Positions 8,978 to 18,106 of a DNA stretch of 64,000 nucleotides are shown here, piece by piece. How positions within the stretch are numbered: position 1 is the first letter of the stretch; the number at the start of each line of letters is the position of its first letter. The notes below the pieces were generated by a model, which did not search any database, had not been told where the DNA came from, and saw nothing but the letters and a program-made list of their open reading frames with translations. The stretch is taken from contig JANPIN010000124.1 in the NCBI GenBank assembly GCA_031425035.1, positions 1 through 64,000 of the forward strand, given 5' to 3'. A program made the position numbers and the translations under genes. Source of the stretch: M3007 sp031425035 (GTDB taxonomy: Bacteria > Bacteroidota > Bacteroidia > Chitinophagales > Saprospiraceae).

Positions 8978-11900
8978 TTAACGCAGGCGGACCATCTTCC
9001 CTTGTGCGGAGCCGCTCGCGGTTTCTATTTTATAAAAAAGCACCCCGGTAGCACCCAGTTCATTTTTAGGCACGGTAACCGTTTGCAAACCAGCCTGAAA
9101 ATCCTGCGTACGTGTGAAATAAACCTGTCCGGTCGCATCAAATACGGTAATCGTCACCGGGCCGGCGGCCGGTAAACGGAAACGGACCGACGTTTGGTCG
9201 TGGAAAGGGTTCGGCGTTGCGGGCAGCAGCTCCAGCTTATCCGTTGCCACGCCGCTCTGATCGAAATGCAGCCCCAGCGCCAATGGCATTGCCATATCCG
9301 CTGAACGGTAAGCTTCGGCGGTGGTTATCTGGCTGGACACGTGCAGTAACTGCTGGAGGGAACCCGATTGCCGGGCGCGAAAACGCAGTTTAAAGGCCGC
9401 AGGTTTGTCCTCCAGACCGGTCTCAAAACTGGTTGTCAGGGCATTTTTAGCCGAAAAAACCCCAAAATTATCCAGTTTCATCCCGGCACCCGGCTCGATG
9501 TCCAGCATTTCCAGGCCGGGATATTCCAGGGTAAACTGGTATCCGGCCACCGGTTCGCCGGCGCGAAAATTCAACTCAAAAGTCTGCCCCGCTTGCACTT
9601 GCCGGTCGGTTAGTTCGAACCACAGCGTATCCTGGCTTCGATCTTCTGCCGGCCCATATATACTGGGCAAAGCCGAGTTATTAACATCGCCCGTCTTAAT
9701 GCCAACGAAATTGTCCTGCGCCTGGTTGCTACTCAGGCTACTGACGCTCCGGAATTCCGGGAAAGGGGTCAGGAAGGGATTGGCCGGGTTGGGGAACACG
9801 AACGCTGCATCCACAAAACGCCAGGATTTAACCAGCGGCAAGTCGATGGGGTAAATGCCCAGAATGAGTTTTCGGATTTCTAAAATATCAAAGGTGGTAA
9901 TCGACCCCGATTTATTGGCGTCGGCAGCAATCAGGTTGTAGGGCGAAGTAATAAGCTCCAGACCAAGAATATGACGACTGATCTTGACCAGATCGAAGGT
10001 GCTTACCCCATTTAATGCATTCCCGTCTTTGGTGGGCGTCACGGTATAGGTAGTACCCATTGGCATTCCCGTGGGGAAAATATAATGGCCGGCAGAATCT
10101 GTGAGTGTTGTTTCGCTGGATGGCAGCAGTCCCGGGAAAGTCGAATAAAGGCCTACGGTGACATCCGACACGCCGGTATCGATGGCTGTGTGAATGGCTC
10201 CGCTAATACTGATCAATGGACTGGAACATATATTATTGCCGTCCTGGATGCTGACGGGTAAGGAGCAGAAACTGCTGTTCCGATCATGGTCGCGTACCCA
10301 GAGTTGCAGCGTCTGAACCCCCAGGTCGTCGCAATTATAAGTGACGGAAGGATTGGGGTTATTCATACCGTCCAGTGGGTAACCACTGCCGGTACCGGCC
10401 CGGCGGATCGCATACTCCAACTGGGCAGCCGGCGTATAATTATCGGAGGCAGTCTGTGGAACTTCGTTGACATGCAAGGTGACCATTTGGTTGGGGGCGA
10501 TATTCCGGCTGAGGGAAACGCCGCTGCAGGCCGGTGTAGGGGGCATACTGTCATAAACCGTAAAATAGTACTGGCAGGTAGTTTCATTGCCACATTTATC
10601 CTGCGCTTTCCAGATGATCTTATGTTTGCCGCGCGGTAATTCCGGATTGACGTACACCTGGGTATTTACGGACGTGTTCCAGCGCACCCAGGCCGTTTTT
10701 TTATTATTAACTACGGCACTTTGAATGGCAAAACCGTATTTCTGGTTATTGGGCACCGTGCGCTCATCAAAGTTGCGGATGGAACCGCCGCTATAATTGG
10801 TGTTGAAGGCGTTGTTGAACTTGATGGTGTTGAAACCGGGCAGATTATTACTGTTCACCACCGTTTCCTGCTCGCCGTTACCGTCCAGATCCAGAAAAAG
10901 CAGGTAGGAAAGCGTGACGTTCTCGCCGCCAGAACAGGCATCGGAAGCGGTGATACTCAGCTTGACCGCAGCATCGGATAAATCATGTAGTCCCGTAAGC
11001 TGGTCCAACCAAATAGGTTCGTTCCAAAGTTGATCATCGTTCGCCGTGCTGTCAGCAAAGGCAACCGTAGCGGCGGGACAATTTTCGATGATCGGTAGTT
11101 GATTATCAATGATCTTAATGATTTGCGTATATTCATAACCATTGGAATTCAGCGACCAGTAGGTGCTGAAATTGGTTTCCACCGGATCCAGAGGGCTAAT
11201 TTTACTCAAGGTAGGTGACCACAGGCCAACAGTGCCATTTGCCGAAACGGTTGGACCGACGGAATTAATCGCTGAATTGGTGATCAGGTTAGGCGACGGG
11301 TTAGGCACAAAAGTCAGTGCCAGCGTTGAATCGTGCTGGCATTCATTGATAATTTTCCAGGTCCGTTCTATTTTAAAACAGGCGTCAGGAACGACCGTAA
11401 AAACCACATCGGTAAAGGTCACTTTCATTCGCTCACAGTCCAGCCCGAAAAAAATCGGTGCCCCATAGTCATTCGTCCCGTCGCAATTGCCGGGAAACAC
11501 ATCGTTTGGAAAACGCACGAAGTATTTCTGCTGGTAGTTAATCGTGACCTTCTGGGTACATTGACCGGTATTGCCCGCATTATCTGACACCTGGAATACG
11601 CGCAAAATTTGGCCCCGGTGGCAAGTCGGATCGAATTGACTATAATCGTTCAATACCTGCACGGATTGTACGGCGCAGGTCTGCCCAATAATGTCGCCAT
11701 AATTCAGATCGGGGTCGAAATCTTCGCAAAGCACAACGGTGTCGGCCGGTGCGGTGCACTGTGGCGGGTTAAGGTCGATGACCCGGATCAGTACGGTACA
11801 TTCGCTGGAAAACGCATACGCAAGTTCCGGCCCGATAGCTCCCGCCGGCACAGGTACGTCGTAGGCGCGCAGGGTAATGGGAATCGTATCACCGATATCG

Positions 11901-13615
11901 GCGCAGCAAAACAAGGCACTATCGTAGAACTGCGCGTTGGACTGGCAGGCACTTGGCAAGTCGCGGCGCACCTTGAAATCCAGGAGACTGCACTGGTCTT
12001 CGGCACTGCTGAACAAGGTGTCAGCTTCCACCTGGGCGATGCCCGATGGCAGTAATTTCACCGTCACCAGGGGAATACAGGTGATGAACGGGGGAAAGGT
12101 ATCGGTAACTATCAGGGAAAACGAGCAGGTGCCGGTATTGCCGCAGGCGTCCGTGGCCGTATAACGAACAGTACCCACACCCGTGCTGATATGCAGCGAA
12201 TCCAGTACGCCCAGGGTGTCGCGTATGGCCGGATTATTATCGGGCCAGTCGGTCAAAGTCCCGGCCTGTTCGCCGCTGCCATTGAGTATCCAGTTGGCCG
12301 AAAAACCGCTTATGGCGGAGCAGCCGTCCGTGATCACTACGTCGGGCAGTTTGATCTTACCCTCGCAATTACTGCCGTTCACCGCCAGTGTTGTCGCCGG
12401 CGGACAAGTCAGCGTAGGCCCGGCTACATCTTGAATGTCAATGTTTTGTACGCCATTTCTTGGATTCGAAGCTGATAAGGGGCGACAAAGATCATATACT
12501 TTCCAGGTGCGCCGGATGCGGTAGGAAGTTCCGCAAAGGGGCATAATGGTGTCATAGTAATTCGCGTCTATTTGACAGTAACTGGTCGGTAATAAAGGGA
12601 ATTGAACGCCACCCACAGCAACATAAGGCACGCCGTTGCTCTCCTGGGAAAGATTGGGGCTTCCGCAGCTTTTTGCTACGTCCGCCGGGTACACCACATC
12701 CGATAACTGATGTATGCGGTTGATTTTCTGCAGGCAGGTTTTTGAATTATTGCTTATATCTTTTACGGTCCAGGCCCGGGTGACTATACCGGTCAGGTTA
12801 GAGTTGGAATCGCAGGGCAGATTCATGGACAGTTCTGCATAGGTCAGGGTGACCATCCCTGCGCAGTTGTCCATATAACTCGGTATACCGGCAGTAATGC
12901 CCAGCGTGTCTTTCAGGTAAGCGGGCGCGAGGTTAGCTACGGCACAGGAAATATTGATGTCCTGACAAAGCAGCGTCGGCGGCAAGCTATCCTTGATCGT
13001 GGCGTTGCCCCAGCATTTATTACCCGTAGCCATATCCGTCACGCGGAACTGGTAGGTCTTATTTAAATCCGCTACCGTCATAAGCGCCGGCGCCCAGGGA
13101 CCGTTGCCAAAAGGTACGGTGCGGTCCACTTCGACCACATAGTTAGCGGCGCAACCGTTTGCATTCGGCTCCAGAACGTCCATCGGTATTACCGGATAGG
13201 AACAGTCATTATCCAGCCGGATCGTACTTAGGTCATTGCATAACAAGGAGTTGCTAAAAGTCCTGACCGTTATGGTGAACGAACAAGTAGACGTGTTTCC
13301 GGCCAAATCCAGCGCGACGAAGGTGTTTACCGTTACCCCAACCGGGAAAGACGCTCCGGATGGCAAACCCAGCGCCTGCGCATACACGACCCCCGGCTGA
13401 TCATCCATTGCCGTTACCATGTAGGTTACGAGCTGCACGCATTTATCGGGAGCCAGTTGAAAGGTATCGCTGACCGGGCAGGTAATCGTGGGGTGAATGG
13501 TATCGGTGTCTAACCGGTAGTCGCACAGATCAATGCGGGCAGTGCCGGCGAACATGGAGGGGCTGGAAAAACAAACAGCCAGAAAAATTACAAAACGTAG
13601 AAAAAGACGCATCAT
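8978..13615 (-). CDS. Large T9SS-exported HYR/dockerin adhesin
   Basis: A 1,545-residue secreted protein. The signal peptide covers about residues 1-24 (MMRLFLRFVIFLAVCF...). Repeated HYR/Ig-like modules occupy most of the length, with conserved Cys pairs and phrases such as TATDACGNTGTC and KAQDKCGNETTC. The block near 160-225 (FGNGPW, GNKCWGN) is shared with the giant protein at 1-3144. Near 1150-1245 a prealbumin-like module is followed by a dockerin-like pair (NGVSTFDLVKISRHILG and ADANKSGSITTFDI). The T9SS type A sorting domain is the last ~75 residues (ATPNPFHDQTSVRF onward). It is exported through the outer membrane and anchored or released by T9SS. The start is one of two adjacent ATG codons. 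A possible hairpin at 13634-13660 lies in its leader. It is most likely an adhesin or matrix protein. Confidence 0.93.
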   Translation of the reverse strand: MMRLFLRFVIFLAVCFSSPSMFAGTARIDLCDYRLDTDTIHPTITCPVSDTFQLAPDKCVQLVTYMVTAMDDQPGVVYAQALGLPSGASFPVGVTVNTFVALDLAGNTSTCSFTITVRTFSNSLLCNDLSTIRLDNDCSYPVIPMDVLEPNANGCAANYVVEVDRTVPFGNGPWAPALMTVADLNKTYQFRVTDMATGNKCWGNATIKDSLPPTLLCQDINISCAVANLAPAYLKDTLGITAGIPSYMDNCAGMVTLTYAELSMNLPCDSNSNLTGIVTRAWTVKDISNNSKTCLQKINRIHQLSDVVYPADVAKSCGSPNLSQESNGVPYVAVGGVQFPLLPTSYCQIDANYYDTIMPLCGTSYRIRRTWKVYDLCRPLSASNPRNGVQNIDIQDVAGPTLTCPPATTLAVNGSNCEGKIKLPDVVITDGCSAISGFSANWILNGSGEQAGTLTDWPDNNPAIRDTLGVLDSLHISTGVGTVRYTATDACGNTGTCSFSLIVTDTFPPFITCIPLVTVKLLPSGIAQVEADTLFSSAEDQCSLLDFKVRRDLPSACQSNAQFYDSALFCCADIGDTIPITLRAYDVPVPAGAIGPELAYAFSSECTVLIRVIDLNPPQCTAPADTVVLCEDFDPDLNYGDIIGQTCAVQSVQVLNDYSQFDPTCHRGQILRVFQVSDNAGNTGQCTQKVTINYQQKYFVRFPNDVFPGNCDGTNDYGAPIFFGLDCERMKVTFTDVVFTVVPDACFKIERTWKIINECQHDSTLALTFVPNPSPNLITNSAINSVGPTVSANGTVGLWSPTLSKISPLDPVETNFSTYWSLNSNGYEYTQIIKIIDNQLPIIENCPAATVAFADSTANDDQLWNEPIWLDQLTGLHDLSDAAVKLSITASDACSGGENVTLSYLLFLDLDGNGEQETVVNSNNLPGFNTIKFNNAFNTNYSGGSIRNFDERTVPNNQKYGFAIQSAVVNNKKTAWVRWNTSVNTQVYVNPELPRGKHKIIWKAQDKCGNETTCQYYFTVYDSMPPTPACSGVSLSRNIAPNQMVTLHVNEVPQTASDNYTPAAQLEYAIRRAGTGSGYPLDGMNNPNPSVTYNCDDLGVQTLQLWVRDHDRNSSFCSLPVSIQDGNNICSSPLISISGAIHTAIDTGVSDVTVGLYSTFPGLLPSSETTLTDSAGHYIFPTGMPMGTTYTVTPTKDGNALNGVSTFDLVKISRHILGLELITSPYNLIAADANKSGSITTFDILEIRKLILGIYPIDLPLVKSWRFVDAAFVFPNPANPFLTPFPEFRSVSSLSSNQAQDNFVGIKTGDVNNSALPSIYGPAEDRSQDTLWFELTDRQVQAGQTFELNFRAGEPVAGYQFTLEYPGLEMLDIEPGAGMKLDNFGVFSAKNALTTSFETGLEDKPAAFKLRFRARQSGSLQQLLHVSSQITTAEAYRSADMAMPLALGLHFDQSGVATDKLELLPATPNPFHDQTSVRFRLPAAGPVTITVFDATGQVYFTRTQDFQAGLQTVTVPKNELGATGVLFYKIETASGSAQGKMVRLR

Positions 13616-13757
13616 GAGATCGGTTGCTACCGGCCCGGGTTCCTTTTTTAAGGAGAACCCGTTGACAGTAAATATTGTAGATTAAAAAAAAGGTGATCAA
13701 AGTTCTTAAAAGGGCCACGTATCAGCCTTTTGATTCACTAAATGGTCGCGAATCAGC

Positions 13758-14228
13758 CTAAATAGTTACCAGTTTACGCAATAATGCAATCTGACCAAGG
13801 TGGTACACATCATGCTGGATCAGGCCGTTAACCAGAAACGCGAGGGAAAAAGGACGGCCCGGTACGGTGTCATATAGCTGCTCATCCGGCAGGGTACGCA
13901 AAGCCTGTACCAATTGTTGCTGGTTTTCTTTAAAACTGGCCAGGGCACGGGGCCAGGCGGCGGGTTTTTCATCGACATAAGGCGGCCAATCGGCAGCCGT
14001 GTCGGTTTCAATATCGAATTCACTTGCTCCCAGTAAGTGCTGCAACAAATAACCGCGCCAGGCCAGCATGTGCAGTAACAGGGTGTAAATGCGACGACCA
14101 GCTACGGGGGTTATGGCCTGTTGCGGCGAAACGCTTTCCAGGATGCTGAGCGCAGACTCCCCGAACCAGGGCTGGCCGGCAAAAACGTTCTCCAGATCTA
14201 TCAGGAGTTGCTCTTTCGGTGTGGGCAT
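13758..14228 (-). CDS. DinB/YfiT-family putative metal-dependent enzyme
   Basis: A 156-residue cytoplasmic protein with the DinB four-helix layout. The three expected metal-ligand histidines are visible: H53 (LLHMLAW) and H139/H143 (QHDVYHLGQI). Family members include thiol-dependent transferases and damage-induced proteins with a Ni/Zn site; the substrate cannot be told from sequence. It lies 18 bp downstream of the hydrolase gene at 14247-15071 on the same strand and is probably co-transcribed. Length is normal for the family. Confidence 0.85.
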   Translation of the reverse strand: MPTPKEQLLIDLENVFAGQPWFGESALSILESVSPQQAITPVAGRRIYTLLLHMLAWRGYLLQHLLGASEFDIETDTAADWPPYVDEKPAAWPRALASFKENQQQLVQALRTLPDEQLYDTVPGRPFSLAFLVNGLIQHDVYHLGQIALLRKLVTI

Positions 14229-14246
14229 ATAGTGGTTGTTTTAAAT

Positions 14247-15071
14247 TTATTCCATCCGTTTCTCCATCCATTGCAGGGTGTAGGCAAACACTTCCTCCTG
14301 TTCCCGTTCATTATGCAGTTCATGGTAAAGTCCCGGCCATTCGTGGTGGGTCACGTCGCCGGTCACGCGTCCGAAAAACTCTTTAGTAGCCGGTGCGGAA
14401 ATAATTTTATCCCCCGTACCGTGCAGCAGCAGCAGTGGAACGGGAAATTCACCGCTGTATTGATTCAACCAGCCGGCACTTTCCAGCAGCACCATGCCGG
14501 CTGAAGCGCTGATCTTACTATGCACCAGCGGATCGGTTTGATACGCCTTGACCACGGCCGGATCCTGGGAAATAAAACGGGCGGTCAGGCCGGTCGGCAA
14601 GGTCAGGGTCGGCATAAAACGACGGAGCATACGTCCGGCCAGTACCTTCAGGGCCGGTGCTTCGAAGCCGAGCCGGATCCAGGGGCTGGTGGCGATCAGG
14701 CCCCGCAGTGCCGGTTGGCGGCGGGCGACGTAGTTCAGGGTCAGGTTGCCGCCCATGGAATGGCCGTACAAAAACAGGGGAGTCTGCGGGTAACGGCGGC
14801 GCGTCTCGGCCAGCAGCAGATCGATATCGTCGAGCAGGGCCACCAGGTCGCGGGTATGGCCCCGGCTGCCTTCACTGCGGCCATACCCCTGCAGATCCAT
14901 ACCGACAACCGCTATGCCCTGCCGGTTATACCACGCTGCCAGATGCATATACCGCCCAATATGTTCTCCTTGTCCGTGCACCAAAGCAAGGACGGCCCGT
15001 GGCTGCGCGACCGGCCAGTCGACAAGATGCAGTCGGAGATTTTCAGCGTTTTGAATGGAAAATTCTTGCAT
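14247..15071 (-). CDS. Alpha/beta hydrolase, monoacylglycerol lipase/lysophospholipase-like
   Basis: A 274-residue soluble hydrolase. It has the serine aminopeptidase S33/MGL motif set: HGQGEHIGRY near 32-41, nucleophile elbow GHSMGG with S105, acid D221 (HGTGDK) and H250 (GLYHELHNE). No signal peptide, so it is probably cytoplasmic and acts on monoacylglycerols or lysophospholipids. It is the first gene of a likely two-gene unit with the DinB-like gene. A -7 box (TACTTTTG on the minus strand at 15095-15102) predicts a short leader of about 18 nt. It diverges from fmt. Confidence 0.88.
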   Translation of the reverse strand: MQEFSIQNAENLRLHLVDWPVAQPRAVLALVHGQGEHIGRYMHLAAWYNRQGIAVVGMDLQGYGRSEGSRGHTRDLVALLDDIDLLLAETRRRYPQTPLFLYGHSMGGNLTLNYVARRQPALRGLIATSPWIRLGFEAPALKVLAGRMLRRFMPTLTLPTGLTARFISQDPAVVKAYQTDPLVHSKISASAGMVLLESAGWLNQYSGEFPVPLLLLHGTGDKIISAPATKEFFGRVTGDVTHHEWPGLYHELHNEREQEEVFAYTLQWMEKRME

Positions 15072-15094
15072 AGGAGCGGTGTGTGTTTTGGTGA

Positions 15095-15102
15095 CAAAAG
15101 TA
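15095..15102 (-). promoter_or_regulatory. -7 box of the hydrolase-DinB unit
   Basis: TACTTTTG on the minus strand matches TANNTTTG. No clear -33 TTG is seen at the normal distance. The predicted start is near 15090, just ahead of the ATG at 15071. Confidence 0.45.
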
Positions 15103-15162
15103 AAAAAAAGCGCGAATTGACCGGTAAAACTTGCACTTTCCGGGCGGCTTGCGTCAATTTTT

Positions 15163-15170
15163 TACCTTTG
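15163..15170 (+). promoter_or_regulatory. -7 box of fmt, giving an almost leaderless mRNA
   Basis: TACCTTTG ends 4 nt before the ATG at 15175. Transcription from this box would start at or within a few bases of the start codon. The -33 element is not obvious. Confidence 0.45.
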
Positions 15171-15174
15171 CACC

Positions 15175-16080
15175 ATGCGTATTGTTTTTATGGGCACCCC
15201 CGATTTTGCGGTGCCATCCCTGGATATACTTTTTCGACACGGTTATGACATCGCCGGCGTCATCACTGCGCCGGATAAACCCGGTGGGCGGCAGGGGCTT
15301 ATTCAATCGGCGGTGAAACAATATGCCCTGACCAAGGGTCTGCGGGTGCTGCAGCCGGAAAAGCTCAAAAATCCGGAATTTCTGGAAGAACTCCGGGCTT
15401 TGCAGGCGGATCTGCAGGTAGTCGTGGCTTTCCGCATGTTGCCTGAAGCAGTCTGGAAAATGCCGCCGCTCGGCACCCTCAATTTACATGGTTCGCTGCT
15501 GCCCAAATACCGCGGTGCAGCCCCGATCAACTGGGCCATCATGAACGGAGAAACCGAGACCGGCGTGACCACTTTTTTGCTCCGGCATGAAATCGATACG
15601 GGCGATATTCTCTTTCAGGAAAAGTTGTCCATCGGCGAAAACGACACCGCCGGCGACGTTCATGACCGCATGATGGAACTGGGGGCAGAACTTGTTCTCC
15701 GTACGGTGCAGGCCCTCGAACAAGGAAATGTTCAGCCCCGCCCGCAGCCGGATGTCGCCGCAACCCACGCTCCGAAAATTTTCACTGACACCTGCCGCAT
15801 CAACTTCCACCAGCCCGCTAAAGCAATACATAATTTCATCCGTGGACTGAGTCCGTACCCCGGCGCCTGGACCCTGCTGGATGGTAAAACGGTGAAAATT
15901 CTGCGCGCTACGCCGGAGCCCGGTCCTGCCGCTTTGCCAAGCGGCGAATTTTTTTCCGACGGAAAGAATGAGCTGAAAATCAGCGCTTTAGATGGGTTTA
16001 TCCAGGTTCAGGAGTTGCAAATGGAAGGCAAACGACGCATGACGGTCCGCGAATTTCTCAACGGTTACCGCATCGCTTAG
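15175..16080 (+). CDS. fmt: Methionyl-tRNA formyltransferase
   Basis: A 301-residue cytoplasmic enzyme that transfers a formyl group from 10-formyl-tetrahydrofolate to Met-tRNA-fMet for translation initiation. The N-terminal Rossmann domain begins MRIVFMGTPDFAVPSL. Catalytic residues of the family are seen: N103 and H105 in NLHGSLLPKYRGAAPI and D144 in IDTGDIL. A C-terminal OB-like domain follows from about residue 205 (INFHQPAKAIHNFIRGLSPYPGAW). Length is slightly below the E. coli enzyme. def is not adjacent. It diverges from the hydrolase gene. Confidence 0.96.
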   Translation: MRIVFMGTPDFAVPSLDILFRHGYDIAGVITAPDKPGGRQGLIQSAVKQYALTKGLRVLQPEKLKNPEFLEELRALQADLQVVVAFRMLPEAVWKMPPLGTLNLHGSLLPKYRGAAPINWAIMNGETETGVTTFLLRHEIDTGDILFQEKLSIGENDTAGDVHDRMMELGAELVLRTVQALEQGNVQPRPQPDVAATHAPKIFTDTCRINFHQPAKAIHNFIRGLSPYPGAWTLLDGKTVKILRATPEPGPAALPSGEFFSDGKNELKISALDGFIQVQELQMEGKRRMTVREFLNGYRIA

Positions 16081-16284
16081 ACCTTGACTATTTGCACCAA
16101 ACCCCCTTTAAGTATGCGTTAAGTTTTGCCGCTTGCACACGGCAATGGCTGCAAATATTGCATCCTTGCAAATTATTTTGCCTGCCTGCACCTTAAATCT
16201 GTAGCTATATTATGCACAAAAATGCTTTGGGAAACTGTTTTAAGATCCGTGGCAGGGTTTTTTAAACAGTTATCTCAGATCGCC
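16081..16284. other. Intergenic region after fmt
   Basis: I see no convincing terminator, RNA gene or promoter here. The sequence is T-rich and contains short direct TTTGC/TTGC motifs only. With the doubtful microprotein at 16285 it makes a 326-bp stretch without a firm gene. Confidence 0.4.
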
Positions 16285-16410
16285 ATGACATTTTTTAATC
16301 TTATTAATTTTCTTCTTATGATCTCCTCTTTAATCACCTTGTTCACCCTTTCCGTCTGTGCTTTTTATGGCTTTTCCAGTGATCGCCCCGAAGTAGACGT
16401 AGAAGATTAA
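16285..16410 (+). CDS. Possible 41-residue single-span membrane microprotein
   Basis: ATG at 16285 opens a short frame: a hydrophobic segment MTFFNLINFLLMISSLITLF continues to a soluble acidic tail ending EVDVED. The composition is that of a one-span membrane peptide. A longer version starting at 16126 has an improbable N-terminus. The stop overlaps the convergent fucosidase stop by 4 bp. No recognised family, and it may be chance. Confidence 0.3.
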   Translation: MTFFNLINFLLMISSLITLFTLSVCAFYGFSSDRPEVDVED

Positions 16411-17843
16411 AACAGGAAAACCTGTACTTCACTAAGTCGTGGCGCCGCTTTGGCCGCCAAAATGCTTATCCTCACTTTACCGGTAGTTACCGTCGGGAAA
16501 GTGAGGATTTTTTTTGCTCCGATGGTCGTACTGCGCGCTACTTCCCGCCAGGCTTTGTTCTCCCAGACTTCTACTTTAAAAGCTTGCACGCGTTGACCAT
16601 CCGGAAGGAATTCCTGCAACAGTACCGCGTTGATAAGCTGGCTCTTGCCCAGATTGATCTCCAGAGGCGCGCCGGTCTCCGCAAAACCAAGGGAAGCAAA
16701 AGTCGACGGATTGCCATCGGTGAGCCAGCGCCAGTAACGGCTACGCATCATCGGGCGACCAGTCTGTACAGGTTTTATTTTTTTGTTTTTGGCCAGGTTT
16801 TGGGCAAATTTTTCCCGCAGCAAGTTGCCAAGTCCCACCAACGCTGTGGAATCCGCCGGACTGAACCGCCCGTCGCGATCCGGGGGCACATTCAGGATTA
16901 AATTAGCGCCACGGCCCACGGAATGCTGATAAATGTCAAATAACTGCGCCGGGGTTTTCACCTGCCCGTCTTGCTCCGGATGATAAAACCAGCCCGGCCG
17001 GATACTGACGTCGCATTCAGCTGGAATCCATAAAGCGCCGTTGACATTGCCCTGATTGAGCGTATCATTAGGCGGAGCACCCAGTCCGCGCTGAAAACCG
17101 GCTGTATCCAGCGTACACCAGTTGGTTTCCGTTTCGATGAGGCCGCGCTCATTGCCGACCCAGCGACAGCCCGGCCCAATGTCGCTGAAAATGACCGCCT
17201 GAGGCTGCAACTGGGCTGCCAGCCGTTCAAAACGGTGGAAATCATAGACCTGGCGTTTACCGTTCGGCCCCTCCCCATTGGCCCCATCCCACCAGACCTC
17301 AAACAGATCGCCATAACTGGTCATTAACTCCGTGAGCATGTTCGCATACACGTCGTTATAAGCAGCCGTACCGTAAAGCGGATGATGCCGGTCCCAGGGA
17401 GATAAATACACCCCGAATTTCAGGCCGTGCCGGCGGCAGGCATCGGCCAGTTCGCGAATCACGTCGCCTTTCCCCTGCCGCCACGGACTTTCGCGAACGG
17501 TATGCGTGGAATACTTCGATGGCCACAGACAAAAGCCGTCGTGGTGTTTGGCGGTGATAACAATACCCCGGGCGCCCGCCTGCACCGCCAGACGACACCA
17601 CTGGTCGCAGTCAAGGTGGCCGGGCTGGAACAGGTCTTCCGGTTCGGTGCCGGCTCCCCATTCCAGGTCGGTGAACGTGTTGGGACCGAAGTGGCAGAAG
17701 AGGTAAAATTCCGTCTGGTGCCAGGCCATTTGCGCGGCCGTCGGCCGGGGCAGGGCCGCAGCGACCGGGCTTTGCGTAAAAACAATGTTTAAGGCGGTGA
17801 AAAACCAAAAAACGAGCAAAAGCGGGGCATAGTAGAGACGCAT
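16407..17843 (-). CDS. GH29 alpha-L-fucosidase with C-terminal F5/8-like domain
   Basis: A 478-residue secreted glycoside hydrolase. The ATG at 17843 is preferred over an in-frame upstream TTG because it begins a proper signal peptide (MRLYYAPLLLVFWFFTALNIVFTQS). The catalytic barrel shows family motifs FCHFGPNTFTDLEWG, TAKHHDGFCLWPSKYS and FEVWWDGANG, where D186 is the expected nucleophile. From about residue 370 an F5/8 (discoidin-like) carbohydrate-binding module follows (LTDGNPSTF; LLQEFLPDGQRVQAFKVEVW). It hydrolyses terminal alpha-L-fucose from glycans, probably in the periplasm or outside. No polysaccharide-utilisation genes (susC/D) are next to it. A second GH29 lies at 50474-52621. 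Confidence 0.92.
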   Translation of the reverse strand: MRLYYAPLLLVFWFFTALNIVFTQSPVAAALPRPTAAQMAWHQTEFYLFCHFGPNTFTDLEWGAGTEPEDLFQPGHLDCDQWCRLAVQAGARGIVITAKHHDGFCLWPSKYSTHTVRESPWRQGKGDVIRELADACRRHGLKFGVYLSPWDRHHPLYGTAAYNDVYANMLTELMTSYGDLFEVWWDGANGEGPNGKRQVYDFHRFERLAAQLQPQAVIFSDIGPGCRWVGNERGLIETETNWCTLDTAGFQRGLGAPPNDTLNQGNVNGALWIPAECDVSIRPGWFYHPEQDGQVKTPAQLFDIYQHSVGRGANLILNVPPDRDGRFSPADSTALVGLGNLLREKFAQNLAKNKKIKPVQTGRPMMRSRYWRWLTDGNPSTFASLGFAETGAPLEINLGKSQLINAVLLQEFLPDGQRVQAFKVEVWENKAWREVARSTTIGAKKILTFPTVTTGKVRISILAAKAAPRLSEVQVFLF

Positions 17844-18106
17844 AGCGATAAGTTTCTTGCAAAATAGTCGCAAATTTAATCAGCAAAACAGCGAAATTTG
17901 CGCCCGCATTGCTGAGCCAATTTATTTTTAGTTTATAGCGTTGTTAAGCCGGCGCCGTAGTGCTTTAATCCCCCCTTAGTGTTGCCGGGCTTTGCCCGCC
18001 CCCGTCTTATGGTCTGTGAGTTTACAACGTTTAGTTAATCGCTTTGAGCGGCGAAAGAAGACGGTGCAATCACCGTTTTCTGGCCGGACAAATCCAAGAC
18101 CATTCT

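Noticed and set aside
14520..15248. A 242-codon plus-strand frame over the hydrolase gene and fmt start
   Set aside because: It overlaps two well-supported genes in other frames and shows no recognisable protein features.
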